A stretch of 64,000 nucleotides of DNA from Cinclus cinclus (lineage: Eukaryota; Chordata; Aves; Passeriformes; Cinclidae). Under the pieces are notes generated by a model. The model saw only the letters and a program-made list of their open reading frames with translations. It ran no database searches and was not told the origin of the DNA. Of the stretch, positions 1-10,294 are shown piece after piece. Each line of letters starts with the position of its first letter. Within the stretch, counting starts at the first letter, position 1. The stretch spans positions 10,759,234-10,823,233 of the forward strand of contig NC_085059.1 of assembly GCF_963662255.1 (NCBI RefSeq), in the 5' to 3' direction. A program made the position numbers and the translations under genes.

Positions 1-307
1 GTCCCAAACAAAGAAAGATAATATAGTTGGCCAAAATGTGTTAACCCTGTTTTCCATTGGTTTACTTGTGATCCCCCCAAACCCTATAAAAGTACACGTG
101 TGACCCCCCCATCTTTGGATTTGTAGCCTGATCCCTTCAGGGACGATAATAAAGCCTATGGAAAAAGTCTGAGCTGCTCTCCCGGTCTTTTTACGCTGGC
201 TGGAAAGTAAGGTTTCTGTGAGAAACCATGAAGCTGAGTGCCTGAAAGGCCAGCACTCACAAACCTTGGAACTGTCCCCTGCCCAAGAACAGGGGCAGGG
301 GGGGACA
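1..307 (+). mobile_element. 3' part of a retroviral LTR (endogenous retrovirus), cut by the window edge
   Basis: The segment has the layout of an LTR read on the plus strand. There is a TATA box (TATAAAAG, 85-92), a polyadenylation signal (AATAAA, 148-153) about 60 bases on, then a GC-richer U5-like stretch ending in a run of G and ACA near 307. The 5' end lies outside the window, so I cannot see the matching TG end, a target-site duplication or any internal retroviral gene. It may be a solo LTR. It sits downstream, in the transcriptional sense, of the two visible exons of the IL-5-like gene, so it may lie in an intron of that gene. The right boundary is inferred from the TG...CA rule and could be off by tens of bases. 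Confidence 0.55.
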
Positions 308-1069
308 AGAAAAAGTTACAATAATTATTATAGAATTATATAATAATCTGTATAGTATAGAAGCAGTTGTGCAATCCAGGGCTTTCCTTCTGCTGAAGGC
401 TGATGTTACCTTAAAAAGTTACAAAGGGAGTCTGTGGAAGTGGAACTAGGCATGACTGAGTACCTTTTGTTTTTTTTAATTGCCTCCTTAGTTGACTCAG
501 GCATGGGAAGGCAGGGATTCTTAGAGGAATCTTTAACCTCTAGCATTACTACCTGGGCTTTGCCTGTCCTGAGTTTCCCCAGGAAATGCACTGCCGATGC
601 CATTGCTGGCACTGGTCTCTAGCAACATGGGTGTTTTTTCCCCCAAAAGACAGGAAAACAGCTTGTTCTCCACTTTCCAATGGTAGTAAGGTACCTGTCT
701 CCATCTGACTCTGGAAGACAGTCAGTTCTTTATCTACCTGTGTAAAGAGAGATAACTAATTCTGGGAGCCTGCTGCTCTGCACCATCATACTGAAGGCAG
801 AGCCCTGGGCTAGTGTTTCAGGAAGATCTTTGTTTGGTAACTCTGGAGGGAGCAGAGCCATGCACGTGATCTCTCAGCACACATAACCCCACCACGGTGC
901 TCCCAAAAAGCTGAAAAAGTGACTTGGCTGCCATTTAATACCTGACTTAAGAAAACAAGAGCATCCTGAATGGTCTGTAACTACATCTGCTTTCCCCCTC
1001 CTTCTTGAAAAGCAGCTAGCTGCCCCACAAGCCCCCAGCACTGCAAAGTGAACCACAGAGAGATCTTAC
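308..1069 (-). other. Probable intron 2 of the IL-5-like gene; no exon recognised
   Basis: This stretch follows the second visible exon of the IL-5-like cytokine. Several weak acceptor-like sites and short open frames exist on the minus strand (for example 549-737 and 406-612). None gives the expected exon of about 126-129 bases in phase 0 with cytokine-like sequence and a good donor. In the neighbouring cytokine gene intron 2 is 877 bases, so exon 3 here is most likely off the left edge. Confidence 0.4.
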
Positions 1070-1093
1070 CAGAGGCATGATTTTGCTGCTGCC
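1070..1093 (-). CDS. IL-5-like cytokine, coding exon 2 (microexon)
   Basis: A pyrimidine-rich acceptor (CAATCTCTTCCAG) precedes 24 bases encoding GSSKIMPL, followed by the donor GTAAGA. Intron 1 is 86 bases. The neighbouring cytokine has the same pattern: a 92-base intron 1 and a 30-base exon 2. Human IL5 has a 33-base exon here, with an IPVP-like core. Confidence 0.65.
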
Positions 1094-1314
1094 CTGGAAG
1101 AGATTGATAAAAATCACATTAGCAGGTTGCCTGCTAACACAGAAAGTCAGACACAGGGGCACAGAGAAAATGGACCAACCTTAGAGCTTAGCTTCTGAAG
1201 GACTTGGATGGTTTCCTTGAAGAGGGCGCTGGCAGGGCAGGCGGTGCCTGTGGTGTGTGGTGCAGGGGACACCAGGCACAGCACTGACAGCATGACTCCA
1301 AGCAGGCATAGCAT
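1070..1314 (-). CDS. IL-5-like short-chain cytokine (KK34/IL5-like), 5' exons only
   Basis: A secreted four-helix cytokine gene of the IL-3/IL-5/GM-CSF group, of which only the first 53 residues are visible. Exon 1 (1180-1314) encodes 45 residues: a hydrophobic signal peptide of about 18 residues ending VSPA, then a mature start containing PASALFKETIQVL. This aligns with the human IL-5 helix A segment PTSALVKETLALL as I remember it, including the receptor-contact Glu. Exon 2 (1070-1093) is a 24-base microexon encoding GSSKIMPL. All boundaries are phase 0, as in IL5 and CSF2. Birds are reported to carry an IL-5-like gene, KK34, in this cluster, and that is my preferred identity. A divergent CSF2 is the alternative. 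Exons 3 and 4, with the remaining helices and cysteines, are not found. Transcription runs leftwards, parallel to the larger cytokine gene at 10-12 kb. Confidence 0.68.
1180..1314 (-). CDS. IL-5-like cytokine, coding exon 1
   Basis: The ATG at 1314-1312 opens 45 codons of signal peptide and helix A. The exon ends at 1180 before the donor GTTGGT (AAG|GTTGGT), in phase 0. The ATG lies about 60 bases downstream of a TATA-like box, which supports this start. Confidence 0.7.
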
Positions 1315-1371
1315 TGTGGCAAGGGGCCTGTGCTCCCCTTCTTGGGCTGTCTAATCTGCCTCCTGGCTGCC

Positions 1372-1462
1372 TCTTATATGTGCTCTGGTGCAAGGAAGTG
1401 ATTAATACCTCACCACAAAAATGCTTAAGCCGAAGGCGAGTATTCACCTGTAGAATGGAAGC
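1372..1462 (-). promoter_or_regulatory. GM-CSF-type cytokine promoter of the IL-5-like gene
   Basis: Reading leftwards, a degenerate CK-1/kappaB-like block (1436-1462) is followed by TTTGTGGTGAGG and ATTAATCACTTCC (1394-1420), then a TATA-like TATAAGA (1372-1378). The block 1394-1419 matches 12,121-12,146 of the second cytokine promoter at 24 of 26 positions. TGTGGT is a RUNX core. ATTAATCAYTTCC resembles the composite NFAT/Ets/AP-1 region of mammalian GM-CSF and IL-5 promoters, which are induced by T-cell activation. Confidence 0.7.
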
Positions 1463-3062
1463 CGTTAGTTTCTTATCTGATTGAGGAAACTACATGTTTC
1501 TAAAATAAGGACTCCCCCAGAAGTTCAGTGGGAGCTATGTAATTTGAACCATTCTGATTTTAAATGCTGAAGCATTTTTATGAACTATATTGTCTAAGAA
1601 TTGATGGAAAATAACTGTCTCTTGGATCTTTACATCCATATTTGCCCTATTTAATATTGCAATTACATTAAATCATACTCTCACTTCTACTAATTAGTTC
1701 TCTGCCCTTGTTCTGTGCGCTTGTCATCAGAACCCCATGAATTACTCAATGGTACCATGCTCAGATATAAATGAAAATTCTGAGATTCCTGACACCATGC
1801 AGGCCTGTACCTCAGAGAGGGACCAGCTATGGACTGCTGGGATATCTCAGTGACTTGAGGGGACAGAAAAGCATCTCCTTTGCTCTTTCTAGAGGAGCAT
1901 TTGTCCAGTTTCTGTGTTCTGCTGAGGAGGTTTAAACCATTTGGCTGGTATCTCATTTTACTTCATCTTCAGGAAGCTTGGCTGATGGGGTACATAGCAC
2001 TGATGAGGACACTGACAGAATTGCTCCTCAAGCTGCAGGTGGGCTCTGGGGTGGCCACAGTGGGTCCTGGATATGCAGAGCCCTCTCCTGTCTCCTAGTC
2101 CCCCATCAGGGCTGCCTTTGACCCTGCTGCACAGGTCCTCTTCACTGATCCCAAGAGGAATGAACACCATGCCAGGATTACACCTGCAGAACATCAGGTC
2201 TTTAGGTCTTTACTATCCAAAACCTCAAAATATTATGTTTGTATGTTTTTGCTTTAATTAAAATTATGCTATTTCAATCCTGCAGGTGTTTTATTATGTA
2301 ACTGACATTCTTCAATGCGCATTAAGTTTTCTTGCCCTTAAAAAAGCTCAAGTGGTACATAGCTAGAGAGACAGCTTTGTTTGTGCTTTTCCTCTGAGGC
2401 AAGGGCAGGTCACCCCCACACACAGGTGCCATCCAAGCTGATGAAAGCTTTCACTAATTTTGCTAATTGTTTGGTGAGTGAGGCATCTCTCCTGCTGCTT
2501 TCCACAGCTCAGCCTTTGCTGGATGAACCACTCTGAAAGCAGCAGCTGTGTGTGGAGCAGAATGTGCTCCTTTTCCTGCATGCCCTGGATATGCTGGTGT
2601 GGCACCTGGGGTAGTTTTCCTGCCTTGCTGGAGTCACACTGATATTTCCCAGTGTAGTTAGAAGATTGTCTTTACTCCATAGTTGAGGTTAACCAACTGT
2701 GTGTGACCTTAGTGGGGCAACATCCATTGGAATACTGTCTCAGCCTTGTGCTATTCCAGGGATTTGCATCAATTCAGGCAGTGTTGAATATCAGTCTCTG
2801 CAGTGCACACATGGCCTCTTTTCAAAAAATCCTGTTCTTGTTTTCTAAATTTACTTTATTTTAATGAGTGCATGAGTAGTATGGAGCCTTTCAGTGAACC
2901 TATGCATTGCACACCTCAGGAAGCAGAATTCCACCTGGAACTCAGGTGTTTGCCCCTGTCTCTGGGTGGTTCAGGACTTTGCCTGTCCCTGGCACTGCTG
3001 TGGCCATGGAGATAGAACAGATTACAGCATCATTTAAAGGGAAGGAATGGATTGTATGCATT

Positions 3063-3175
3063 GAATCATAGAACCATAGAATGGGTTGGGTTGAAGGGAC
3101 TTTTAAAGGTTTGTTGGGTTGTTCCAACCCCTTGCAATGACCACTAGACCAGGCTGGTCAGAACCCTATCTAACC
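3063..3175 (-). repeat. CR1 LINE fragment (3' end)
   Basis: It starts with the reverse complement of a CR1 3' tail (catagaatgggttgggttg) and continues with the typical 'ccactagaccaggctgg' segment. Confidence 0.85.
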
Positions 3176-6100
3176 TTACTCTGCATGGATGGTGTACTTG
3201 CTGGTACCATAAATTGTAGCCTGGTTCAAAGTTCAGGGAATTTCTTCCCTTGGAAATAGCAGGAGAAGCTAAGGCTGCAGCTAAAGCTGTCAGTGAGTAC
3301 TGAAGATTTTGCTTCTATCTCCAAAATATTTAAAGAAATGAGAGTTTCTGCAGAGAGGTCAGAAGGGAAAGGTGTGGGCAGGATGGACTTTTACTGCTGG
3401 AAAAAAAAAAACCAAATTGTGAAGTTGGGACTCTACCTTTTTCTCTTTATTCTTTTTTAAGCCACTAATGACATGCAAATACTTTCTTAGATTGCAGCCA
3501 GGGTGGAAAAAAAAGAGGTGATAAAACCAGAAAGGAAGATGGAACTTGTGGTCTACTTGTGTACGCACATTCAGCAGTCAATCTCTCACACACCAACTCT
3601 TTTGCAACTATTCACTCAGAGGTGAAACTGCTGTGACCACCCTACTCCCCTCAAGGTTGTATCAGCACTGACCTTTCTTTCCTGTTCTGTAATGAGGGAA
3701 TAACTGCTGTAGGAATCTGAGAGGGCTGCAGGAAATTTCCAGCCAGGGTTCATGCAGAAGTGCCTGCATCCAACTCCACTTCCACCAAAACATCCCACAA
3801 GAATTAGCATTGATGAGATGTAAATTGCTGATATGATTTCAGTCCTAGGCAGAGCCTCATGAAGTACCCATATTCTTGTCAGACATGTAATTAAATCAAT
3901 GAAAAGAAAATGGCCCAGCCCATTAGGAATTAACCAAACACTTAACATAAAATTAACCAAGAAAACATGAAAAGATTATACAAAAATCAACTGAAAACTA
4001 ACAGAATTGTTCACTTTTCTAAACCTGGAGAAATGGTAAGCTTCAGTTTTGTGAGCTCTATGTAACTTAAGTAGGAATCCTGGTGAGAAGTCTCAGCAAT
4101 GGTCTTCCCCTGTGAAGGATTTGGACAACCTCAGGTTCATCACCACATAAGTGATCAGTATAAAACTGTCACATCCATATAACTTTCTGGAGTGGAAGTT
4201 CAGCCAGCTGAAGGGTGACACAAGCTCTTGTGTAGCTTCATGTCCTATGGAAGAAAGCAAACAGTTTTGACAGTAGTTTTACTAATTTGTGACACTATCT
4301 CAAAGCTGTCTTCTTGCTGTCATTCCTCTGTGAAAAGACTGATCAGCACTTCCTTTCACTCCTCTGAATAATCTGTCACACATATGCCAAGTCCATCTCT
4401 GCACATTCTTGCACAACCTTAAGGGTTTTGATTTCTACCAGATGTTTGCCCCTGCCACATTTCTAGCTGGCAGCTGCACTTGCACACCTGCAAGCAGACA
4501 AAACCATCAGGCTCCTTAGCCTTGATGGCCTCCCTATTCTCCCCTTAGCCCTTTCACTTTGAATTAATCTTGAACAAGAAGGCTGAAATGATTTACAATG
4601 TCCTTTGTACCACAGGACTGATGCTGTATTCCTCGATCCTGGAAGGAGTTAAACATTGTTTTATCTCTGTGGTCTGCCTCTGCAGAAAGGAGGAAGCCAT
4701 GCCTCTCCCTGCCTTGCAGAGTGATTTTACATGCTGTTCAGAAGCAGCAGAAACTGAGATCGTTGTTGCTGGTGACTGTGCTTGGTTGCAGCAGATGTGA
4801 GGCTCTGCTCCCCAGCCCAAGGACATTCCTTTTGTATTTCATGCTCTGGCTGTGCTCACAGGTCTGTGGCCAGCTGTCTGGCCAGTGGGCTGTCATCCTT
4901 GGAAAGTGGCCCTTGGAGCCTAGGGCCAAGTCAGGCTAATTGGAGGGTGGAGGCTACGTTTCATGTTTTAAAATAGGCTCTGGAAAGATTCTTTATTTAA
5001 TCAGAAAGTATTCCCTGTGTTTGTATGACTTCTTCTGTTGCTACTGAAAAAAAAAGTCTGTGAGTCACAGAGGCTTGTTCTTCCCTTGCTTCACCCGGTG
5101 GGGGAATTGTACCGACTCATGAAATCAAAAATTAATCCAAAGCCAACTCATTCTGCACGTCAACCTCCTGGACCCCTGCCTTCTGCTGCAATCCCTTAGT
5201 CTGTTGAGGCTCTGCCAAGGTCTCCCTAGCTGATGGGAGTCAACAGGGCTCACTCTGTCTCCTTTAACCTGTTAAAGGGATGATTTAGGACTCGTAGATA
5301 GAATTTTTTGTAACTACACAACTTTAGAAAAGCAAGGAAAATCTTCCTCCTTGCTCAGAGAAATATCCTGGAGATGCATAACAAATTCTCTACCTTTCAG
5401 GCAAAATTAGAAATAAGTTGTGGATTTCAGTATTAAATTCTAAGAAGTGAGATGCCTGTTTGATCAGAAAAGATTTTACAGGCAGCCTTGGCATCTCTCC
5501 AGCCCCAGTGAGTCAGCTTGGTGCTTATAGGACAACAAATATTATTACATGCACACTTCACCTTTCAGAGAAAATAGAATAGTCTTCCCTTATTTTTGAA
5601 AGAAATTATATCTACAGTTTCTTATATCTTCCCACACATAGGAAGAAATTGCAAGACATCTCTAGACTTGGGTTTACGGTGTAAAAGCCATTCAAGTTCC
5701 CCCAGGACCTCATGTGCACCCTGGGAGCAGCCACCACCTTGCACCTCTTGCATCTTTAAGCTGCAGCCTGTCGCCCATATGCAGTGGCCTTGGCAGTTGT
5801 TGATAAGCATCCAAAGGACAACAGTATATTTAATGATGATTCATTGCATTCTTAGTCATTTGTCTGAAATCAAATGAGTCTGAGAGAAACACAGATGATC
5901 AATCCAAAAAGTCTGTAATGGGTATTTTCAAGCCTCACCCACTGACCTGATGAAATTTAGCTCCAGAGAGGTGGTGTCCAGAAAGGGACACTTAATTTTT
6001 CAGTTTCAAAGACACTGTGTATGAATGAAGAAATAAAAAAGAGGTTTTCCAAAGCCTGTGGGATCATGTGTAGAAAATAGAAGTTTTATGAATCCTGACA

Positions 6101-7591
6101 AGTGACTAATGAGAACTACAGATGAAAAAGGAAGTAAAGTATCAACAGAAAATTAGTAACCAAAGGTTTCAAAAACAGAAAACAGGGGAATTACCCTTGT
6201 TGAGGGTAAGCCCAGATCTGGCTGCTGAATGCTCCTTGATGGAGCCGATTCTGTATTCATCTGGTTGGAATGACATCACCATTCTCTGTATACAGCTGAG
6301 CAGGGGAGTAATACCATAGCTGATCTCCATTTCTCTCATCCTTAGTGCTAAGAAATGATGGCAAGAGAATTGTTGATGGGATTGGCAGGTGGAAGATGGA
6401 TCATGGGAACAGCATTTCCATGTCCAAGCTGCTTTCTGTTAGCCCTGCCCTGGCATAAATGAAGGGCATCTTCTGGCAGGGAGCTTCCCTGTGGGCTGGG
6501 GCACAGCTGCCTCCCTTGTGGCTGCCCTGCCACATTCCCCTGTGCAGCTATTCCAGAACCATGTACAGCCTGGAAAGTGGGACTCTAAGAGAGAGACCCC
6601 CAGATCAAGCTCAAGAACATGGACTTGTGAAGCTGGTGCCTGTGTGTTGCGTGTCCCACGTGTTCCCAGAACCCAGTGTCTTCCCTCAGACATGCTTATT
6701 GTGGTGCATAGGACAGCTGCTATCATTAAAGATTTGGAGAGCATCCAGAAGACTGTGGCTGGTCCTGCACAGGGTGGATAGGCTTCTTCTACCCTGGAGT
6801 GCTCATCATGGATCTCATAAACACAGGCATGTCTGGGCATGTGGTATGCACCCCAATAGAGTTTGGCAGACTGTAGGGGGTCTGCTCTGCTGTCTGTGTT
6901 GGGGAAATGGGTTTTACCATTAATAATTTCTTGTTTATCAAATAAAGAATGCTAGATATAACTCACATCTAGTATTTCTAAAAGTTGCACAAGGCTCTGT
7001 GCAGCATACCTTCCCCCACTGTGCCACCAGCTCACATGTTTTGTTCCCCACTGAGACTCACAGAGCTGCTTTTCCTGCCTTGGTGTAAGAAATGCATTTT
7101 TTTGATGGAAAATCTACATCTAATTCAAACAAATCTGCAGCAGCCCTTGAAAGTCAAAGTCACATCTTAATTGAGGCATCAAGGGAGGGGTGTTTTGTTG
7201 TATTATGATGATGGAAGATGCCTTTCAGGGTTGTTAGAGCTGTGATGAAGCTGTTGGGGTTATCATGTTCAGGCAGCTGTGCTCTGCACACTGGCATTGT
7301 CAATGCTGGTGATAAGACTGCCCTGCCTGCTGAAACTAGGCATTCCCTTTATTCCTGTTTGCTCAAGAGTTTCTGCTTGATTTAATGGTATCAGGTTATT
7401 TTGGAGTCGGTGTGGGATCAAAGAGGATGGCAGGGCCCTTGGAAGCCCCAGCCAAATGGACTTTGGCCTTGCCAGGGCAGGATGGTGAAGAGGAAGGGAT
7501 TTCCCATTCTTGAGATCTTTACAGGGTGCTGCTGGCATCATGGCTGAAAGGCCTGTGACCTGCTACCCCACTGCCTTCACCCCACTACCCA

Positions 7592-7645
7592 CTGCATCCT
7601 ACTACCTGCATCCCACTGCCTGCGTCCTGCTGCCTGCATCCTGCA
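7592..7645. repeat. 14-bp minisatellite, about four units
   Basis: Units CTGCATCCTACTAC, CTGCATCCCACTGC, CTGCGTCCTGCTGC and a partial CTGCATCCTGC follow each other directly. More degenerate copies appear to extend left to about 7559. Confidence 0.75.
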
Positions 7646-9247
7646 AGGCCTCAGAACTGTCCCACCACGACAGTGCTTTCCCTGCAGTCTGCTGCCCTGG
7701 GCAACAGCTCACTGCGGCCAGCCCAGTCTAATAACTTAGAGTTATTTAATGCCTCATTTTTCCCTCCTGTCTGTTTATCAGAATTTCCTGGACTTTCGTG
7801 CCAAGAATGCTGAGCCTGATTAATGTTTCCTCCTTAAAATCCTGATATTCTCCTCCTTTCCATATATGTGTGATTCTGAGACCTCCCATTTATCTGAAGG
7901 GTGAATTTAAAATTTAGTGTAAAACATTGAAATGTAATTTCAAATAATGTATCTGAAATATTAAACACCTCATTGCTAAAGAAAACTTTGAAACTCAGGA
8001 AAGATTTCTTCAGGGTGGTTCTTATTATTCCTAGAACTAGTACAGCACTGAATGAGATGGAGCTCAGAAGCAAAGATTTTCCTGACTGTTAAACCTGAGG
8101 GAGTTCATCTGGATACTCACTCATTCCTCTGATCTTAAAAAACAGATTCAGGGTTTGGTTTGATTTCCATTTTTCCCAATTTTTACAAGAATTCAATATA
8201 AAATAATGCATAGTGATCTTGCCCACGGAGCCTGGGCAGTTTGTGGTACCCAGGGACAGTCAGGGTACTTGTCCCCATCCAGGGCTGGTGGCTCTACCCC
8301 CACTGTAGAGGTTTTTAAGGCTACTACTCCTGTGTCTCTGTCCAGCCTGACTGGGCTCTGCCACATACAGTGTTTGCATGGGGAGATGCTGTTTGAATGC
8401 AAAGCACCTGCTTTTGTTTCAACCACTGGAAGCGTTTATCTAAAAAATGGGATGTGCTCCGCACCATGTAAGGGATGGGATGTGTGTAGGAGCCAACCCC
8501 TGCTGTAGCAAGCCCTGTCCAGGGCCACCATGATGTCAGCAGAGAAAAAACACATTTTTGGAGGTTTCTGGAAAGCATTTCTGTCTCCATGGGTGCTTGC
8601 CATGGTGGCTGAATACCTCTGGCTCTTTGTGTGTTAATTTCTTCATCACCTGGGCTGTCCCTCCATCCCAATTCTCTTGGTGAAGATGGATGCTTCTCAA
8701 TTTTTCGAGGCTGGGAGCTCTCCACACCAGTGAAGGCAAGGGAATGATTCTCAGATGTGACAAGTGAAAACTATTCTCCTCTCACACCACTGCAGATGTA
8801 GCAGGGACATGGTGCAGCCAGGAATGAGTTATCCTGAACAAAAGGACACATCTTCTTAAAGAACAATATGACTCAGTAAACCTGAGTTCAGGGCCAGGCT
8901 ACAGCAGGTGGCTCTGGGCCTTGGGAAGGTGATGGGTTAGGTGAGGGCAAATGTGGAGTGCTTGCCCTGATCGGGGGCATCTCCCCTATTGCTGGCAGCA
9001 CCTGTTGTGTCCATTGCACTTCGAAATCAAACAGCTCCCCTGAACAGCGCTGAAACCACTCATGCTTCTCAAATAAAGGACTCTTAATTATACAGGAAAA
9101 ATTTGTTTATTTTTGCAAATGTGCATTTACATTAACAAAAGGTTGCAAACATTCAATGTACCTGCAAACAGGCACATAAGTATAAACAGCATACAAAAGG
9201 AATCCTTGGAAACCAGTCCTTGCAGGAACATTCACCTTCAATGCTCT

Positions 9248-9253
9248 TTTATT
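9248..9253 (-). terminator. Candidate polyadenylation signal of the CSF2-type gene
   Basis: AATAAA on the minus strand, about 940 bases past the stop codon and downstream of the AU-rich element. A second AATAAA lies at 9106-9111. Which one is used cannot be told from sequence. Confidence 0.4.
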
Positions 9254-9860
9254 AAACATTAACTTTCAGAATCTTAAATGATAGCTTTACATGGGTATGC
9301 ACTTTGTGAGTACCTGCTATAGCTATGGCTACTTAAACAGTTTGGAAAACAAGCATTGTCTGATTCAGTTCAGTAGAATTCAGCTCACATGAGATCTGGA
9401 AACACCTTGTATCAGCTGAGAAAACTTGGAGAAAAAACAAACAAGACCTCTTTGCTTTTGTGTTACTCAGTTTGGCTGGATTTGGGCAATATGGCTCTGC
9501 TTCAGTAACAATAAAACACGTAGTGGTTGAAGTTACCCCCTGGATCTGAGCCCTCAGGGAGAGAGTGGAGTTGGGAGTGCACAGTTGAAGTGAATCTTCT
9601 CCAGTCCTGGAGCTAGTTCAGGAGCCAAGGGGAAGCGACTGGGCTGGGGGGCACCAATGGCCTCATCCCTGTCCCACAGACTGACTTTGGCCCAGCTCTG
9701 AGAGCCTGGGGCTGTGGCTTGGGACAGTGTGAGAAAAGTGTCGCGACAGCCCATCCCAAAGCAGATTCCCAGAGCTCCTCCTCACACCCCACCACACAGC
9801 AGTTTCCTAAAGCAAATACTTAAGTACAGCAGCACCACAATATATATCGCAAAGTCTCCA

Positions 9861-9880
9861 TAAATAAATAAATAAATAAA
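9861..9880 (-). promoter_or_regulatory. AU-rich mRNA-instability element in the 3' UTR of the CSF2-type gene
   Basis: On the minus strand this reads (TTTA)5, that is overlapping ATTTA pentamers forming nonamer-type UUAUUUAUU elements, about 310 bases after the stop codon. Class II AU-rich elements of this form were first defined in the GM-CSF 3' UTR and direct rapid mRNA decay. Position and strand fit that role. A simple tetranucleotide repeat is the trivial alternative. Confidence 0.65.
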
Positions 9881-10026
9881 CCCTGCTCTTTCATTATGAA
9901 AAAGACGTAAGTTAAAATATCAAAATTATCTTAAATATATAAATATTTAAGTGCTTATCTTTGAAAAAAATCAGCATATTTCAATCATTATACTGAACAT
10001 GATTGCTGTTATAACATCACTTTTAT

Positions 10027-10060
10027 ACATATATATATATATAAATGTGTGTGTGTGTAT
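10027..10060. repeat. AT/GT dinucleotide microsatellite
   Basis: A run of TA followed by a run of TG, within the predicted 3' UTR of the CSF2-type gene. Confidence 0.8.
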
Positions 10061-10189
10061 ACACAACATATCTCTCTCTTTATAAATATTCTGTGGCCAT
10101 ATTCCTGAGGATAAGTTGATTGAGTCACAGTTTGGTTGCAACAGGTTTCGAGTTCTCCTTTTCTTCTCAGATTTGGACTAGTTGGTCTA

Positions 10190-10294
10190 TTAGGCATTTT
10201 GAATTTTCTCAGAGAGCAATCTCAAGAACCTGTCAAACGTGTCCAGGAAGTCATCCCATGTTACTTGTGCAGTCTTACATTCCTTATCGAGATC
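10190..10294 (-). CDS. CSF2: CSF2-type cytokine, coding exon 4 with stop
   Basis: Thirty-four codons plus TAA (10192-10190). It begins DLDKECKTAQV after a weak acceptor (TTTTATTAAAG) and ends with an amphipathic helix D, FLDTFDRFLRLLSEKI. There is no Cys near the C-terminus, where mammalian GM-CSF has one. Confidence 0.8.
   Translation of the reverse strand, partial: DLDKECKTAQVTWDDFLDTFDRFLRLLSEKIQNA

Larger units (their letters stand above)
1463..9105. other. Intergenic region between the two cytokine genes
   Basis: I see no coding exon that I can support. Open frames here are short or lack splice context and family resemblance. The region holds one CR1 fragment near 3.1 kb and a 14-base minisatellite at 7.6 kb. 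The overlapping frames of 133-154 codons around 6.4-6.9 kb on both strands look like chance. Confidence 0.6.

Noticed and set aside
406..612. Minus-strand frame of 68 codons near the LTR
   Set aside because: No acceptor in the right phase and no convincing helix or cysteine pattern. Treated as chance.
549..737. Minus-strand open frame of 62 codons after an acceptor-like CTCTTTACACAG, considered as exon 3 of the IL-5-like gene
   Set aside because: Only weak resemblance to GM-CSF or IL-5, no early cysteine as expected for this exon, no donor at the right length (126-129 bases), and it ends in a stop.
6439..6923. Overlapping frames of 133-154 codons on both strands
   Set aside because: Frames on both strands over the same bases, no splice context and no recognisable domain.
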